Below, piece by piece: positions 25,935 to 34,400 of a DNA stretch of 64,000 nucleotides. Each line of letters starts with the position of its first letter. The first letter of the stretch is position 1. The DNA comes from Phycicoccus jejuensis (lineage in GTDB: Bacteria; Actinomycetota; Actinomycetes; Actinomycetales; Dermatophilaceae), in contig NZ_JOEE01000002.1 in assembly GCF_000720925.1 (NCBI RefSeq), positions 372,001 through 436,000 of the forward strand. Reading direction: 5' to 3'. The notes beneath the pieces were generated by a model. The model saw nothing but the letters and a program-made list of their open reading frames with translations. It was not told the DNA's origin and made no database searches. The translations under genes were made by a program, and so were the position numbers.

Positions 25935-26684
25935 TCAGAGCCACCCCTTGTCGTGCGCCTGGCGAGCGGCCTCGTAACGGTTGCGGGCGCCGAGCTTGCG
26001 GATGGCGGAGGAGCTGATGTTGCGCACGGTCCCGCCGGTGAGGAAGAGCCGGGTGGCGATCTCCTTGACGGGCAGGCCCTCCGTCGTCAGCAGGAGCACG
26101 TCGCGCTCCCGCGGGGTCAGGGTGCAGCCTGCGGCGTCGTCACCGGTCGGGGCGAACGAGGTGTCGATGGTCGGGCAGCCCATGGCCGTGCCGCGGACCG
26201 CGTGGAGCAGGTGCGCGAGCCCGGCCTGGTGGCTCAGGAGGCTGATGTTGCCCTGGCGCAACGCCGTGTCGACGGCGGCGCGTGAGGGCTCGGTCGCGAC
26301 GACGACGACCCCGCAGCGGTGGGTGGCGGCGATCTCCTTCGCCATCTCGAGCTGCGGCTGGCCGGCCACGCCGGCCAGCAGGACGACGTGCGGCCTCCAC
26401 TGGGCGACCACGTCGCTGACCTGCTCGAGGCCGTGGACGAGCTTGATGGCCGCGAAGTCCCCGGACCCACCGAGGCTCTGGGCCAGGACCTCGCCGGTGA
26501 GGCGGCACGGGTGGCCGACGACGAGGCGCAGGACGGCCTGCGGCTTCTGGCCGCCGGCGGCGGCGGCGGGCGACCCGGCGCGCACGGCCTCGGGTCCCGG
26601 TGTGGGGTAGGGGTGCTCGGGCGCCAGGGTGGCGGTGGGCTTGAGCGTCGGGGCGGTCGGCACCCGGTGGGTCGTGATGGTCAT
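25935..26684 (-). CDS. Atypical NarL/LuxR regulator with non-phosphorylatable receiver
   Basis: 249 residues. Residues about 50-170 follow a receiver fold, but the phospho-acceptor Asp is replaced (HVVLLAGVAG where VVLLD is expected), the acidic pair is missing (LVVGHPCRL) and the switch Lys is absent (ISLLSHQAG). It therefore cannot be switched by phosphorylation in the normal way; such proteins often respond to a ligand. The C-terminal HTH (LTPRERDVLLLTTEG, then FLTGGTVRNISSSAIRKL and terminal GWL) closely parallels the response regulator at 13121. It is translationally coupled (ATGA) to a 24-codon ORF upstream. It probably controls the RiPP regulon through TGAC-N4-GTCA sites. Confidence 0.85.
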   Translation of the reverse strand: MTITTHRVPTAPTLKPTATLAPEHPYPTPGPEAVRAGSPAAAAGGQKPQAVLRLVVGHPCRLTGEVLAQSLGGSGDFAAIKLVHGLEQVSDVVAQWRPHVVLLAGVAGQPQLEMAKEIAATHRCGVVVVATEPSRAAVDTALRQGNISLLSHQAGLAHLLHAVRGTAMGCPTIDTSFAPTGDDAAGCTLTPRERDVLLLTTEGLPVKEIATRLFLTGGTVRNISSSAIRKLGARNRYEAARQAHDKGWL

Positions 26685-26755
26685 GAGCGCATGCCTCCGA
26701 TGCCTCGTGCTGCGCTCGCCGTGATGGTCTGGCGAGCGGTCGTGGTGTCCTCCAT
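26681..26755 (-). CDS. Small peptide, 24 codons, coupled to the regulator gene
   Basis: An ATG at 26755 is preceded by a good ribosome binding site (GAGGAGA) and opens a 24-codon frame beginning MEDTTTARQTITAS and ending GIGGMRS. Its stop overlaps the ATG of the regulator (ATGA). The spacing is typical of translational coupling, so it is at least likely to be translated. It has Thr and Ser but no Cys, so it is not an obvious lanthipeptide or azole substrate. It may be a leader peptide that sets regulator expression. No family is recognised. Confidence 0.45.
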   Translation of the reverse strand: MEDTTTARQTITASAARGIGGMRS

Positions 26756-26864
26756 GGCCGTCTCCTCGGGATGGTCGGGGCCGGCGGTCGGTCGTCCCTC
26801 CGGCATGCCCGACTCTTCTCCGGCCGGCGCGCGGGCGGCAGTGTGCACGACCACGACTGCCCGA

Positions 26865-26876
26865 TGACTGCGGTCA
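26865..26876. promoter_or_regulatory. TGAC-N4-GTCA operator before the regulator/monooxygenase operon
   Basis: TGACTGCGGTCA, 110 bp upstream of the small-peptide ATG at 26755. It places the atypical regulator itself inside the regulon, so autoregulation is likely. Confidence 0.6.
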
Positions 26877-26981
26877 CCGCACCCGCCGCCGCGCGACACC
26901 CCGCTCGCCGGCTTCGGTCACCCCCGCCCGTGCCTTCTCGGACGTGCAGGACGTGGCCGACGTCCTGGCGCAGGCAGCACG

Positions 26982-27015
26982 ACAGGACCCACCCGGTGCA
27001 CCGGGTGGGTCCTGT
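26982..27015. terminator. Terminator hairpin of the thiopeptide precursor gene
   Basis: A perfect 34-bp palindrome: arm ACAGGACCCACCCGGT, centre GC, and the exact complement. It begins 25 bases after the precursor stop on the minus strand and can be extended by GCACGAC/GTCGTGC with a small bulge. Such stems often protect abundant short precursor mRNAs. Confidence 0.8.
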
Positions 27016-27039
27016 GGTCGTGCTGCGCGTGAACGACGT

Positions 27040-27198
27040 TCAGCAGGCGGAGCAGGTCGAGCTCGAGGAGGACGAGGTGCCGATCGAGCCGCTCGACGCG
27101 CCCATCTCGGGGAGGGCGGTGCCGTCGGCGGCCTCGAGGACCTCGACGTCCTGGACGTCGAAGCTGTCGAACGTGATGTCCTGGGTGTCCTTGCTCAT
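27040..27198 (-). CDS. Thiopeptide-type precursor with Ser-rich core
   Basis: 52 residues. The leader has the acidic, hydrophobic pattern of thiopeptide precursors (FDVQDVEVLEAADGTALP) and ends in EMGA, the boundary seen in characterised thiopeptides such as the lactazole and thiocillin precursors. The predicted core of 18 residues is SSGSIG, TSSSSSS, TCSAC: ten Ser, two Thr and two Cys. Ser and Thr would be dehydrated by the split LanB enzymes and Cys (perhaps some Ser) cyclised by the YcaO. Only C49 and C52, at the extreme end, can give thiazoles. Ser1 and a Ser of the run at core positions 8-13 could form the central pyridine. The ATG has ribosome binding site GAAGGAGA; an in-frame upstream Met lacks one. 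Confidence 0.88.
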   Translation of the reverse strand: MSKDTQDITFDSFDVQDVEVLEAADGTALPEMGASSGSIGTSSSSSSTCSAC

Positions 27199-27227
27199 GG
27201 TGTGTCTCCTTCGAATGGTGTGGTGAT

Positions 27228-27260
27228 CTGGAAATCCGGCGCTTACCACCGGATTTCCAG
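27228..27260. promoter_or_regulatory. Perfect 12-bp inverted repeat in the precursor leader
   Basis: CTGGAAATCCGG and CCGGATTTCCAG around nine bases (CGCTTACCA), 29 bp upstream of the precursor ATG and directly before its ribosome binding site. As RNA it would form a strong stem-loop in the 5' leader, possibly an attenuator or stabiliser; as DNA it could be an operator. The sequence is unrelated to TGAC-N4-GTCA. Confidence 0.6.
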
Positions 27261-27351
27261 CGGCTCACTTGCGCCAAAACGAAGGTATGACGGGGAACGC
27301 CTGCGGCAGAAGGGGACTGCAAGCAGCACGGGGTGCTCGTCACCCGCGAGA

Positions 27352-27363
27352 TGACCCACGTCA
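27352..27363. promoter_or_regulatory. TGAC-N4-GTCA operator before the thiopeptide precursor
   Basis: TGACCCACGTCA, 153 bp upstream of the precursor ATG. On the minus strand a half-matching TGACGAGCACCC starts 21 bp downstream, repeating the two-turn tandem spacing seen before the lanthionine synthetase. Confidence 0.65.
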
Positions 27364-27416
27364 CTCCGCCCCGACTCTCCTCAGAGACCTCCACCGGGCT
27401 TGCCGTGTACGCAAAA

Positions 27417-27433
27417 CCGTTGCTGCGCAACGG
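27417..27433. repeat. Short perfect inverted repeat CCGTTGC-TGC-GCAACGG
   Basis: Seven-base arms with a three-base loop in the divergent control region, followed by TTCGGTACCGACCGAA-like dyad sequence. It may be a second regulator site; there is no other copy that I noticed. Confidence 0.4.
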
Positions 27434-27684
27434 CTTCGGTACCGACCGAACAGCTCCGTGTCGAGGACGACCAAAGTCAGGGAGATCTCGCCGTGCCGGG
27501 TGCGATGACGAGGCGGCAGGACGAGACCGGGCCGGCGGGGTGGGTGCAGGGCGGTGAGGCGACGTCGAGCCGGCGGGGCGAGCTGGTCGCTCGTCGCTCC
27601 GCGGACGGCCGTGCCCCGAGCGCCCTCGCGGGGGCGCGCGGGGAGGGAGAGCCCCCCGGGGTACCGGGGCGGTCACGGCGCGGA

Positions 27685-27696
27685 TGACGGCTGTCA
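27685..27696. promoter_or_regulatory. TGAC-N4-GTCA operator before the thiopeptide biosynthetic operon
   Basis: TGACGGCTGTCA, 91 bp before the ATG at 27787. A half site (GTCA, 27672-27675) lies 21 bp upstream in phase, again suggesting a tandem arrangement. Confidence 0.65.
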
Positions 27697-27786
27697 CCAC
27701 CTGGCGCGTCGCCCCTCCCGGCGACCCGCCCGCCCGTGAGACCACAGAGGCAGCACGAACCAGCGCACGACCGAACGGAGCACCCG

Positions 27787-28887
27787 ATGACCGCCACGAC
27801 GACCCCCGTCACCCCCCACCGGGAGGTGGTGGGCCTGCGCGTCCACACCCACGGAGAGGTCACCCCGACGTGGGTCCGTGACTGCGTGCTCCCCGTGTGG
27901 GAGGAGGCACGCCAAGGTGGCCGCCAGCTCGTGCGGATGCGCCGCGGCTGGGTCGGCGGCCCGCACGCCGACGTCGTCGCTCTCGGCCCCGCCGCCCCCG
28001 CCGGGACCTGGGCGGCCCTCGCCCGGACCGTCGACGCCGGCCGGGCCCCGACCACGCCGCTCGACCCGGCGGAGTACCTCGACCGGGCCCGCGTCCGCGG
28101 CCGCCTCGAGCACGTGCCGCCGCCCTACCTCCCGCTGCGCGAACACGGCGCGACCCTCCTTCTCGACGAGGCCGCGGCGACGCCGACCGGCCCGACCGGC
28201 CCCCTGCACTCGCTCGCCGACGCGGTGCTCGCCCCGGCCGTCGCGCGGAGCGTCCGCACCGTCGCGGACGACGCGGACCGCCTGCCCGCCACCCTCGTCG
28301 ACGTCCTCACCGTCATCGCCGACGCCCACGTGATGGGCCCCGGCTTCGGCACCTTCTCGCTGCGCTCCCACGCCGAGGCGCTGCTCGCGGCGTGGTCGCC
28401 CCGCGGCGACCTGCGACCCGAGTTCGTCGCGCGCTACGCGGCGCAGCGCCCCGCCGTCACCGCCCGCGTCGAGACCCTGCTGGCCGGCGACGGCGGCGGC
28501 GACGTCACCGCCTGGCGCACCGCCCTCGCGTACACCCGGGGCGTCCTCGACGAGTCGGTGCGCCGCGGCGAGCTGACCAACACCCTCGTCGACGCGGCCG
28601 CCGCGCCGACCTCGACAGCCGGACCCCCGACCGGGGACGACCACCCCGACACCGACTTCCACCGCACGGTCTACGGCTCGGGTGCCACCGACGGCGCCGG
28701 CGAGTGGTTCGCGGCCTACCGAGTCCTCGTCAACGCCGTCTACGGCCAGCTGCCGCTCCTCGGCGTCGCACCGCTGCACCGCGCGTGGGGGTGCTACGCC
28801 GTCGCCGAGGCCGTCGACGACGTGCTCGGCCAGACGTGGACCGACCGGCTGGCCATCGTCGGCACGCACCAGGAGGAGACGCGATGA
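27787..28887 (+). CDS. Thiopeptide pyridine synthase-like protein (LanB C-domain family)
   Basis: 366 residues with the overall pattern of the 'thiopeptide-type bacteriocin biosynthesis' domain family: an N-terminal ferredoxin-like part (about 12-100), a middle helical part with FGTFSLRSHAEALLAAW, and a C-terminal stretch YRVLVNAVYGQLPLLGV. This family includes both dehydratase elimination subunits and the macrocyclising pyridine synthases (TclM/TbtD type). Because a canonical elimination protein is encoded separately at 36441, this divergent paralogue is best explained as the pyridine synthase that joins two dehydroalanines by a formal [4+2] addition and expels the leader. It is first in the operon and overlaps the next gene by four bases. 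The assignment rests on elimination, not on a catalytic motif. Confidence 0.65.
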   Translation: MTATTTPVTPHREVVGLRVHTHGEVTPTWVRDCVLPVWEEARQGGRQLVRMRRGWVGGPHADVVALGPAAPAGTWAALARTVDAGRAPTTPLDPAEYLDRARVRGRLEHVPPPYLPLREHGATLLLDEAAATPTGPTGPLHSLADAVLAPAVARSVRTVADDADRLPATLVDVLTVIADAHVMGPGFGTFSLRSHAEALLAAWSPRGDLRPEFVARYAAQRPAVTARVETLLAGDGGGDVTAWRTALAYTRGVLDESVRRGELTNTLVDAAAAPTSTAGPPTGDDHPDTDFHRTVYGSGATDGAGEWFAAYRVLVNAVYGQLPLLGVAPLHRAWGCYAVAEAVDDVLGQTWTDRLAIVGTHQEETR

Positions 28888-31478
28888 CCGACCTCGCCGC
28901 CCGCCCCACCCCTCGCACCGCGTCTCCCACCGACGCCGGGCCCGTCTGGTTCCACCGGGTCAACCCCTTCACCCGGGCCAGCCTCGCGGACACCCACCTG
29001 ACCGATGCGGTCGCCGCCGTCCTCTCGGCCGAGGTGGAGGTCGCGCAGGCCGCCGACGCCGCCGGGGCCGCCCTCCACGTCCTGGTGGGCGAGGCCATCG
29101 ACCCCGACTCCCGTAAGGCCCTCCTCGCGACGAGCCGGGCCCTGCGCCGTGGCAAGCAGCTCCCCCCGGGCGAGCACCCGGCCGAGGTCGACGCCTGGCA
29201 GGCCGCCGCCGCCCGGCGCGACACCGCCCTGGCAGCCCTGCGCGCCGACCACGACGACGCCCTGGCCCGCGAACGCCGCGAGCTCGCCCGCCAGCTGACC
29301 GACCCCGAGCTGCGCGCCGCCCTCGAGCTCGTGGCGCCGGAGGTCGCCAAGCAGGCCGGGCGCTACGTCGACGCCGTCGCCCCGACCGGCCGGGCGGCCA
29401 GCCGCGTGCTCAAGTCCGAGCGCGGGCTCGTCCAGTACGTGATGCGCGCCGCGGTCCGCACGAGCCCGTTGTCGCGCCTCACCGCCGTCGGCCTCACCCA
29501 CGCCCAGCCCGGGGGCGCGCACCCCGACCGACCGGTCGTCCTCGGCCAGCGCAGCGTCTGCTCCCTCGACCGCGTCATGCTCGACCACGTCGTCGGCGGC
29601 GCCCTCGAGCAGGACGGCGTCCTCGGCCCGGACCCGCACATCGGCATCCCGCCGACCGGTGCGACCGACGGCGAGCGCCTCTACGTCCTTCGACCGACCG
29701 CCGAGGGCTGGCAGCGGGTCGGGGTGCCGCTCGCCCCGCCGCTGCGGCAGCTCGTCGAGGCCGTCGCGATGGGTCCCGCGCGCGTGTCGGTCGTCGTCGA
29801 TCACCTCGTCGCGACGCTCGGTACCGCCCACGCCGACGACGCCCTGCGCGACCGGCTCGAGCAGTTCGTCCGGACCGCCGTCGAGCGCGGACTCGTCTGC
29901 ACCGTCGCCCCGAGCACCGACGCCGACCTGGCTGACCTCACCCCGCGCGGCTCCGCCCTCCTCGCCGAGCACCTGCCGGGCGTCGCCGCCGACCTCGCCG
30001 CCCTCGGGGAGGCCCCGGCGCACGAGCGCCGCGCGGTCCTCGACCGTCTCGACACCTCCCTCGGCGATCTCAGCCGGGCCGCCGGCCGGCCCGCGCGCAT
30101 CGGGGTGACCGAGGACCGGTTCGTCGAGCTCGCCCCGGTGGACGACGCCCACTGGCGACCCGCGCTCGACGACCTCGGCCCGGCCGTCGACCTGCTCGCC
30201 ACGTTCGACTGGCTGGCCGACGTCGCCGTCGCGCTCGGCGAGGCGTTCGTCGCCCGGCACGGCGCCGGCGCCACGGTGCGCCTGGTCGACGACGCCCCGG
30301 CCCTCGTGGCGGCCGTCACCGAGGCGGCCGAGCGGATGACCCGCGTCTACGCCGAGGCCGCCGACGACCCGTCGGTGCTCGACACCGTCGGCGGCGCCGA
30401 CTCGACCCTCGCCCGCCTCTACGCCGTGCGTCGCGGGGTCGAGGACGCCGTCGGCGCCGCGGTCGAGGACGCCCTGGCCCGCGGCCTCGACGAGGTCGTC
30501 CTCACGCACGCGGACGTCGACCGGCTCCTCGCCGGGATGCCCGAGCGGCTGCGCGAGCGCCCGCTCGGCTACGGCGTCCTCGTGCAGTCCCTCGGCGGCC
30601 GCCTCGTCGTCAACGACGGGCTGCCCGGCCACGGGATGCTCTTCTCCCGCTTCCTCGGACCCGACCGCGCCCTCGGTGGCCACACCCTCGCGCGGCTGCG
30701 TGCCGGCCTCGAGGCGCGCTACGCCGAGCCGGGCACGACCCTCGTCGAGGACCGCAGCCACCACGGGATGAACGTCAACGTCCACCCGCCCGTCCTCGAC
30801 GACGTCCTCGAGCCGCAGGACTGGCAGCGCCTCGAGCTGCGCCACGACGCCGCGAGCGACCGCCTCGAGGTCCTCGACGGCGAGCGCCGGCTCAAGGTCC
30901 TGCCCGTCGGCGGCGGCCATCCCGGTCTGTACCCGCCGCCCCTCTCGGTGGCGTCGGGGCTCGTCATCGCCGGACGTCTCTACAACGGCCTGCCCGACGC
31001 GTGGGCCGAGCGCGACGGCCGCGACCGGACGACCACCCGCCGCGTGCCTCGCGTGCTCGTCGGCGACGTCGTCGTCAGCCGGGCCCGCTGGTACCCCGGT
31101 GAGGACCTGGCCGCCGCGCTCGCCGAGCCGGACGAGGCCGACCGCGTCCTCGCCGTCGCCCGCTGGTGCGCGGCCCACGGCGTCCCCCGCGAGGTGGTCG
31201 TCAAGTCCGTCCCGGCGGACACCGGTCCCGCGTCGGTCGGCAGCCCGGAGGCGCAGGCGGTCCGGTTCCGCAGCAAGCCCCAGTACGTCGACCTCGGCAG
31301 CGCCCTCTGCGTGCGCGTGCTGCCCCGGATGCTCGAGCGGCGCGGCGGCGAGGACGCCCCCGCCCTCTACCTCGAGGAGGCCGCCCCCGGGGTGGTCGAC
31401 GGCACCCACGCCGCCGAGTGGGTGCTCGAGGTCTCCCGCCCCGCGGGGGGCCGGTTCAGCCACGGAGGAGAAGGATGA
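28884..31478 (+). CDS. Lantibiotic dehydratase N-terminal domain protein (Ser/Thr glutamylation)
   Basis: 864 residues matching the N-terminal glutamylation domain of LanB: WFHRVNPFTRASL near the start, KSERGLVQYVMRAAVRTSPLS (residues about 172-192), and the later HHGMNVNVHP, RVPRVLVGDVVVSRARWYP and FRSKPQYVDLGS segments. In thiopeptide and goadsporin systems this protein transfers glutamate from Glu-tRNA to Ser/Thr of the precursor; a separate small subunit then eliminates it to dehydroamino acids. That partner is encoded at 36441. It overlaps both neighbours by four bases. Its substrates should be the Ser-rich core of the peptide at 27040. Confidence 0.88.
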   Translation: MTDLAARPTPRTASPTDAGPVWFHRVNPFTRASLADTHLTDAVAAVLSAEVEVAQAADAAGAALHVLVGEAIDPDSRKALLATSRALRRGKQLPPGEHPAEVDAWQAAAARRDTALAALRADHDDALARERRELARQLTDPELRAALELVAPEVAKQAGRYVDAVAPTGRAASRVLKSERGLVQYVMRAAVRTSPLSRLTAVGLTHAQPGGAHPDRPVVLGQRSVCSLDRVMLDHVVGGALEQDGVLGPDPHIGIPPTGATDGERLYVLRPTAEGWQRVGVPLAPPLRQLVEAVAMGPARVSVVVDHLVATLGTAHADDALRDRLEQFVRTAVERGLVCTVAPSTDADLADLTPRGSALLAEHLPGVAADLAALGEAPAHERRAVLDRLDTSLGDLSRAAGRPARIGVTEDRFVELAPVDDAHWRPALDDLGPAVDLLATFDWLADVAVALGEAFVARHGAGATVRLVDDAPALVAAVTEAAERMTRVYAEAADDPSVLDTVGGADSTLARLYAVRRGVEDAVGAAVEDALARGLDEVVLTHADVDRLLAGMPERLRERPLGYGVLVQSLGGRLVVNDGLPGHGMLFSRFLGPDRALGGHTLARLRAGLEARYAEPGTTLVEDRSHHGMNVNVHPPVLDDVLEPQDWQRLELRHDAASDRLEVLDGERRLKVLPVGGGHPGLYPPPLSVASGLVIAGRLYNGLPDAWAERDGRDRTTTRRVPRVLVGDVVVSRARWYPGEDLAAALAEPDEADRVLAVARWCAAHGVPREVVVKSVPADTGPASVGSPEAQAVRFRSKPQYVDLGSALCVRVLPRMLERRGGEDAPALYLEEAAPGVVDGTHAAEWVLEVSRPAGGRFSHGGEG

Positions 31479-34400
31479 GACTCAAGGCCCGCCCCGACCT
31501 GCACCACGCACCGCTGCCGGACGGCGTCTACGTCAGCTCCGGCACGGGGGAGTTCGCGCTCTCCGGATGGTCCGGCTTCGCCGACCTCATGGCGCGCTGC
31601 CTCCCGCTGCTCGGCGAGGGCGCCGACGAGGACGACCTCGTCGGCGCCATCGGCACCGAGAAGGCGCGACCGGCCGTGCGTCACCTGCTCGGCCAGCTCG
31701 AGGCGCACGACATGGTGCTGCGGCTGGACCACCTCGTGCCGGACGCCCCGGTGGGCGCGGACCGCGAGCGCCACGCCGAGCTCCTCGCCTACCTCGAGTG
31801 CCGCTCGGCCCAGCCGTACGCGGCGTTCGAGGAGATCCTCTCGGCCCGCATCCTCCTCGTCGGCCCCGACGACGCCCTGGCCGTCGCCGGCAGCGCGCTG
31901 CGCGGGCTCGGCATCGAGGGTGACGTCGAGGACTCCGGCCGCGAGCACGACGTCGCGGTCACCGTCCTCCCGCGCGACCGCGTCGGTGACGTGCCGCCGC
32001 GCGCGAGCCGCGTGCTGCCCGTCGTCGTGGGCGAGCGGGCTTCTCTCGTAGGGCCGCTCGTCCACGACCTGCGCGGCTGGACCCGCTGGCGGACCCTCGT
32101 CGACCGGACGCTCGACCGTGAGGGACCCGTCGTCGACGAGGCCGCCGCGACCGCCGTCGCCGTGTCCTCGGCCGTGCACCTGCTGCTCCAGGACCTCGCC
32201 TCGGTCGCCGGCCCCGACGCCTACGTCGTCTCCGGCGACACCCTCGGTGTGCGGGCGCTCGACCTACCGCGCGAGACCCCGCACGACGGCACCGAGGCGA
32301 CCCTCGATACCGTCGACGACGAGGGGGACGACGCCGATCTCGCCGGATGGCTCGGGCGGCTGACCGACCCGTGGCTCGGGCTCGTCACCCCTGACGACGA
32401 GGACGCCCTGCCCCAGATGCCCGTCGCGCTACGCCGCCTGCGCACGGCCGATCGCGGCGTCGTCGTGGCGGAGGGCGTCGACCAGCAGCACGCCGCCGCC
32501 TCCGCAGCCCTCGCCGTGGCTCGGCGGGTCAGCGGCGGTGGCGCGGCCGGGACGACGGGCCGGCGGTGGCTGCTCGACGGTGCCCTGCGCCTGCTCGCGG
32601 GCCGTGCCGGTGACGGTGCCCTGCTGGAGGTCGAGGACCCCCGCGGGGTCCGCCTCGTCGACGCCCTGACGACGGCCGGCGCCGCGCCGCGCGTCACCGT
32701 CCACGGCCTGCCGGGGCTCGGCTGGGTCCTCGCCCGGTGCGCCCTGGCCGACGGCCGCGCGACGACGGCCTGGGGACCCGACGCGCAGGAGGCCGCCCTC
32801 GACGCGCTCTCGCGGGCGGTCGCCGTCCACACGCTGCCCGCCGAGGGTTCGGTGCTGCTCGGTGCCCCCGGCACCGCGGCGCTGCGGACCGCGCCGGCCA
32901 CCGCCGTGGCGATGCTGGCCGACGACCTCGGCACCTGGCTCGCCGTCCGTGGTCTCCGGCTCGTCGGGCGCGCCCACCCGGCCGACCCGCACCTGGGCCC
33001 GGCCCCGCTGCACGCCGGACAGGTCCGCATCGTCGAGGAGCCCGACACGCTCCGCGGCGCCGCCCGCACCGGGAGCGTCGAGGCCGTCGCGGCGCAGCTG
33101 CGGTCCCGGACCGACGCCGCGGTCGTCGTCACCACCGGGTGGGACCACGACGCCCTCGAGCGTGCGGTCCAGGCGGCCCGGGCCGGGGACAGCGCGCTGG
33201 TCCCGCTCCAGACGACGGCCGACGCGGTCGTCGCGGGGCCGGTCTGGTCACCGTCCTCGACGGCCGGGTGCCCCGCGTGCGCCGAGACCCGCCGACGCAC
33301 CGTGCTCGACCACGTCCTCGGCACCGACCTGCGGGTCGCGACCACCCCCAGCGGCCCGGCCCCGGCGAGCCTCCTCGAGCTTGCCGCCACGACGCTGCGG
33401 AACACCCGCCCGCTGCGCGAGGGCGAGGTCGTCGTCGTCTCCACCGACGGGGTGACCCGCCACGACGTGCTCCGTCACCCGACCTGCGCCTGGTGCGGTC
33501 CCGTCCCGGGGTCGGCGCCACCGGCCGGGCTCCCCCTCGTCGACGAGCCGGTCGACGCCGACGACCCGACCCGGGTCGCCGCGGGCACGCCGCTGCTGCG
33601 GGCCGACCGGCTCGAGGCCGCCGTCGACGACCGGTACGGCCCGGTGCGCGGCATCCTGCGCGAGGAGAGCGTGCCCTACGCGATGAGCATGGCCGTCCTC
33701 GCCGGCGGTCCCGTGATGGGTCACGGTCGCGCCCTGTCCTTCGACCAGACCCGGTCGGTCGCGGTGCTCGAGGCGTACGAACGGCTCGCCGGGTTCCCCT
33801 ACGAGGCGCCCATCGTCGAGGACCGCACCTACCGCGAGGTCGCCGCCGACGCGGTCGACCCGCTGCGGCTCGGGCAGTACTCCGCCGAGCAGCTGGCCCA
33901 CCCGTCCTCGAAGGTCGAGGCGTACGGCCCGGACGTCCCGCTGGACTGGGCCTGGGGTGTCGACCTCGCGACGGGCCGCCCGCGGCTCGTCCCGGCCGAG
34001 ATCGGCTTCTACCAGTACGACCACGCCTTCAAGCGCGACCTGCGCGGCTCGCGTGCGGCGGGCCCCGAACAGCGCCGGCGCCTCTTCCTCGAGTCGTCCA
34101 GCGGGTGCGCCCTCGGGTCGAGCCTCGCCGAGGCCACGGTGCACGCGCTCTTCGAGGTCGCGGAACGCGACGCCTTCCTCCTCTCGTGGCACCGGGCGGC
34201 GCCGCTGCCGCGCATCCCCGCCGGTGAGCTCGCCGACCCGGTGGTCGACGCGCTCGTGGCCCTCGTCGAGTCGCGCGGGCTCGACGTGCACTTCCTGCGG
34301 GCCACGCAGGACGTCGACCTGCCCGTCGTCTGGGTGCTGGCGGTCTCGCGGGACGGGCGCTTCCCCGCGTCGTTCACGAGCGCCGGCTCCGGGGCCGACC

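Larger units (their letters stand above)
26756..27039. other. Intergenic region between regulator operon and thiopeptide precursor gene
   Basis: 284 bases with no credible gene. It holds the operator at 26865-26876, which reads outward to the minus-strand regulator operon, and the hairpin at 26982-27015 that ends the precursor transcript. Short frames on both strands lack ribosome binding sites. Confidence 0.6.
27199..27786. other. 588-bp divergent control region of the thiopeptide locus
   Basis: No credible gene: short frames lack ribosome binding sites and family features. It is locally AT-richer (about 27200-27440) than its surroundings. It holds a perfect 12-bp inverted repeat near the precursor start (27228-27260), two regulon operators (27352 and 27685), a 7-bp inverted repeat (27417-27433) and a C/G-only palindrome (27654-27669). 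One operator probably serves the precursor (minus) and the other the biosynthetic operon (plus). Confidence 0.65.

Noticed and set aside
27269-27687. Short frames in the 588-bp control region as additional precursor peptides
   Set aside because: They have no ribosome binding sites, are Arg-rich and contain no Ser/Thr/Cys core pattern.
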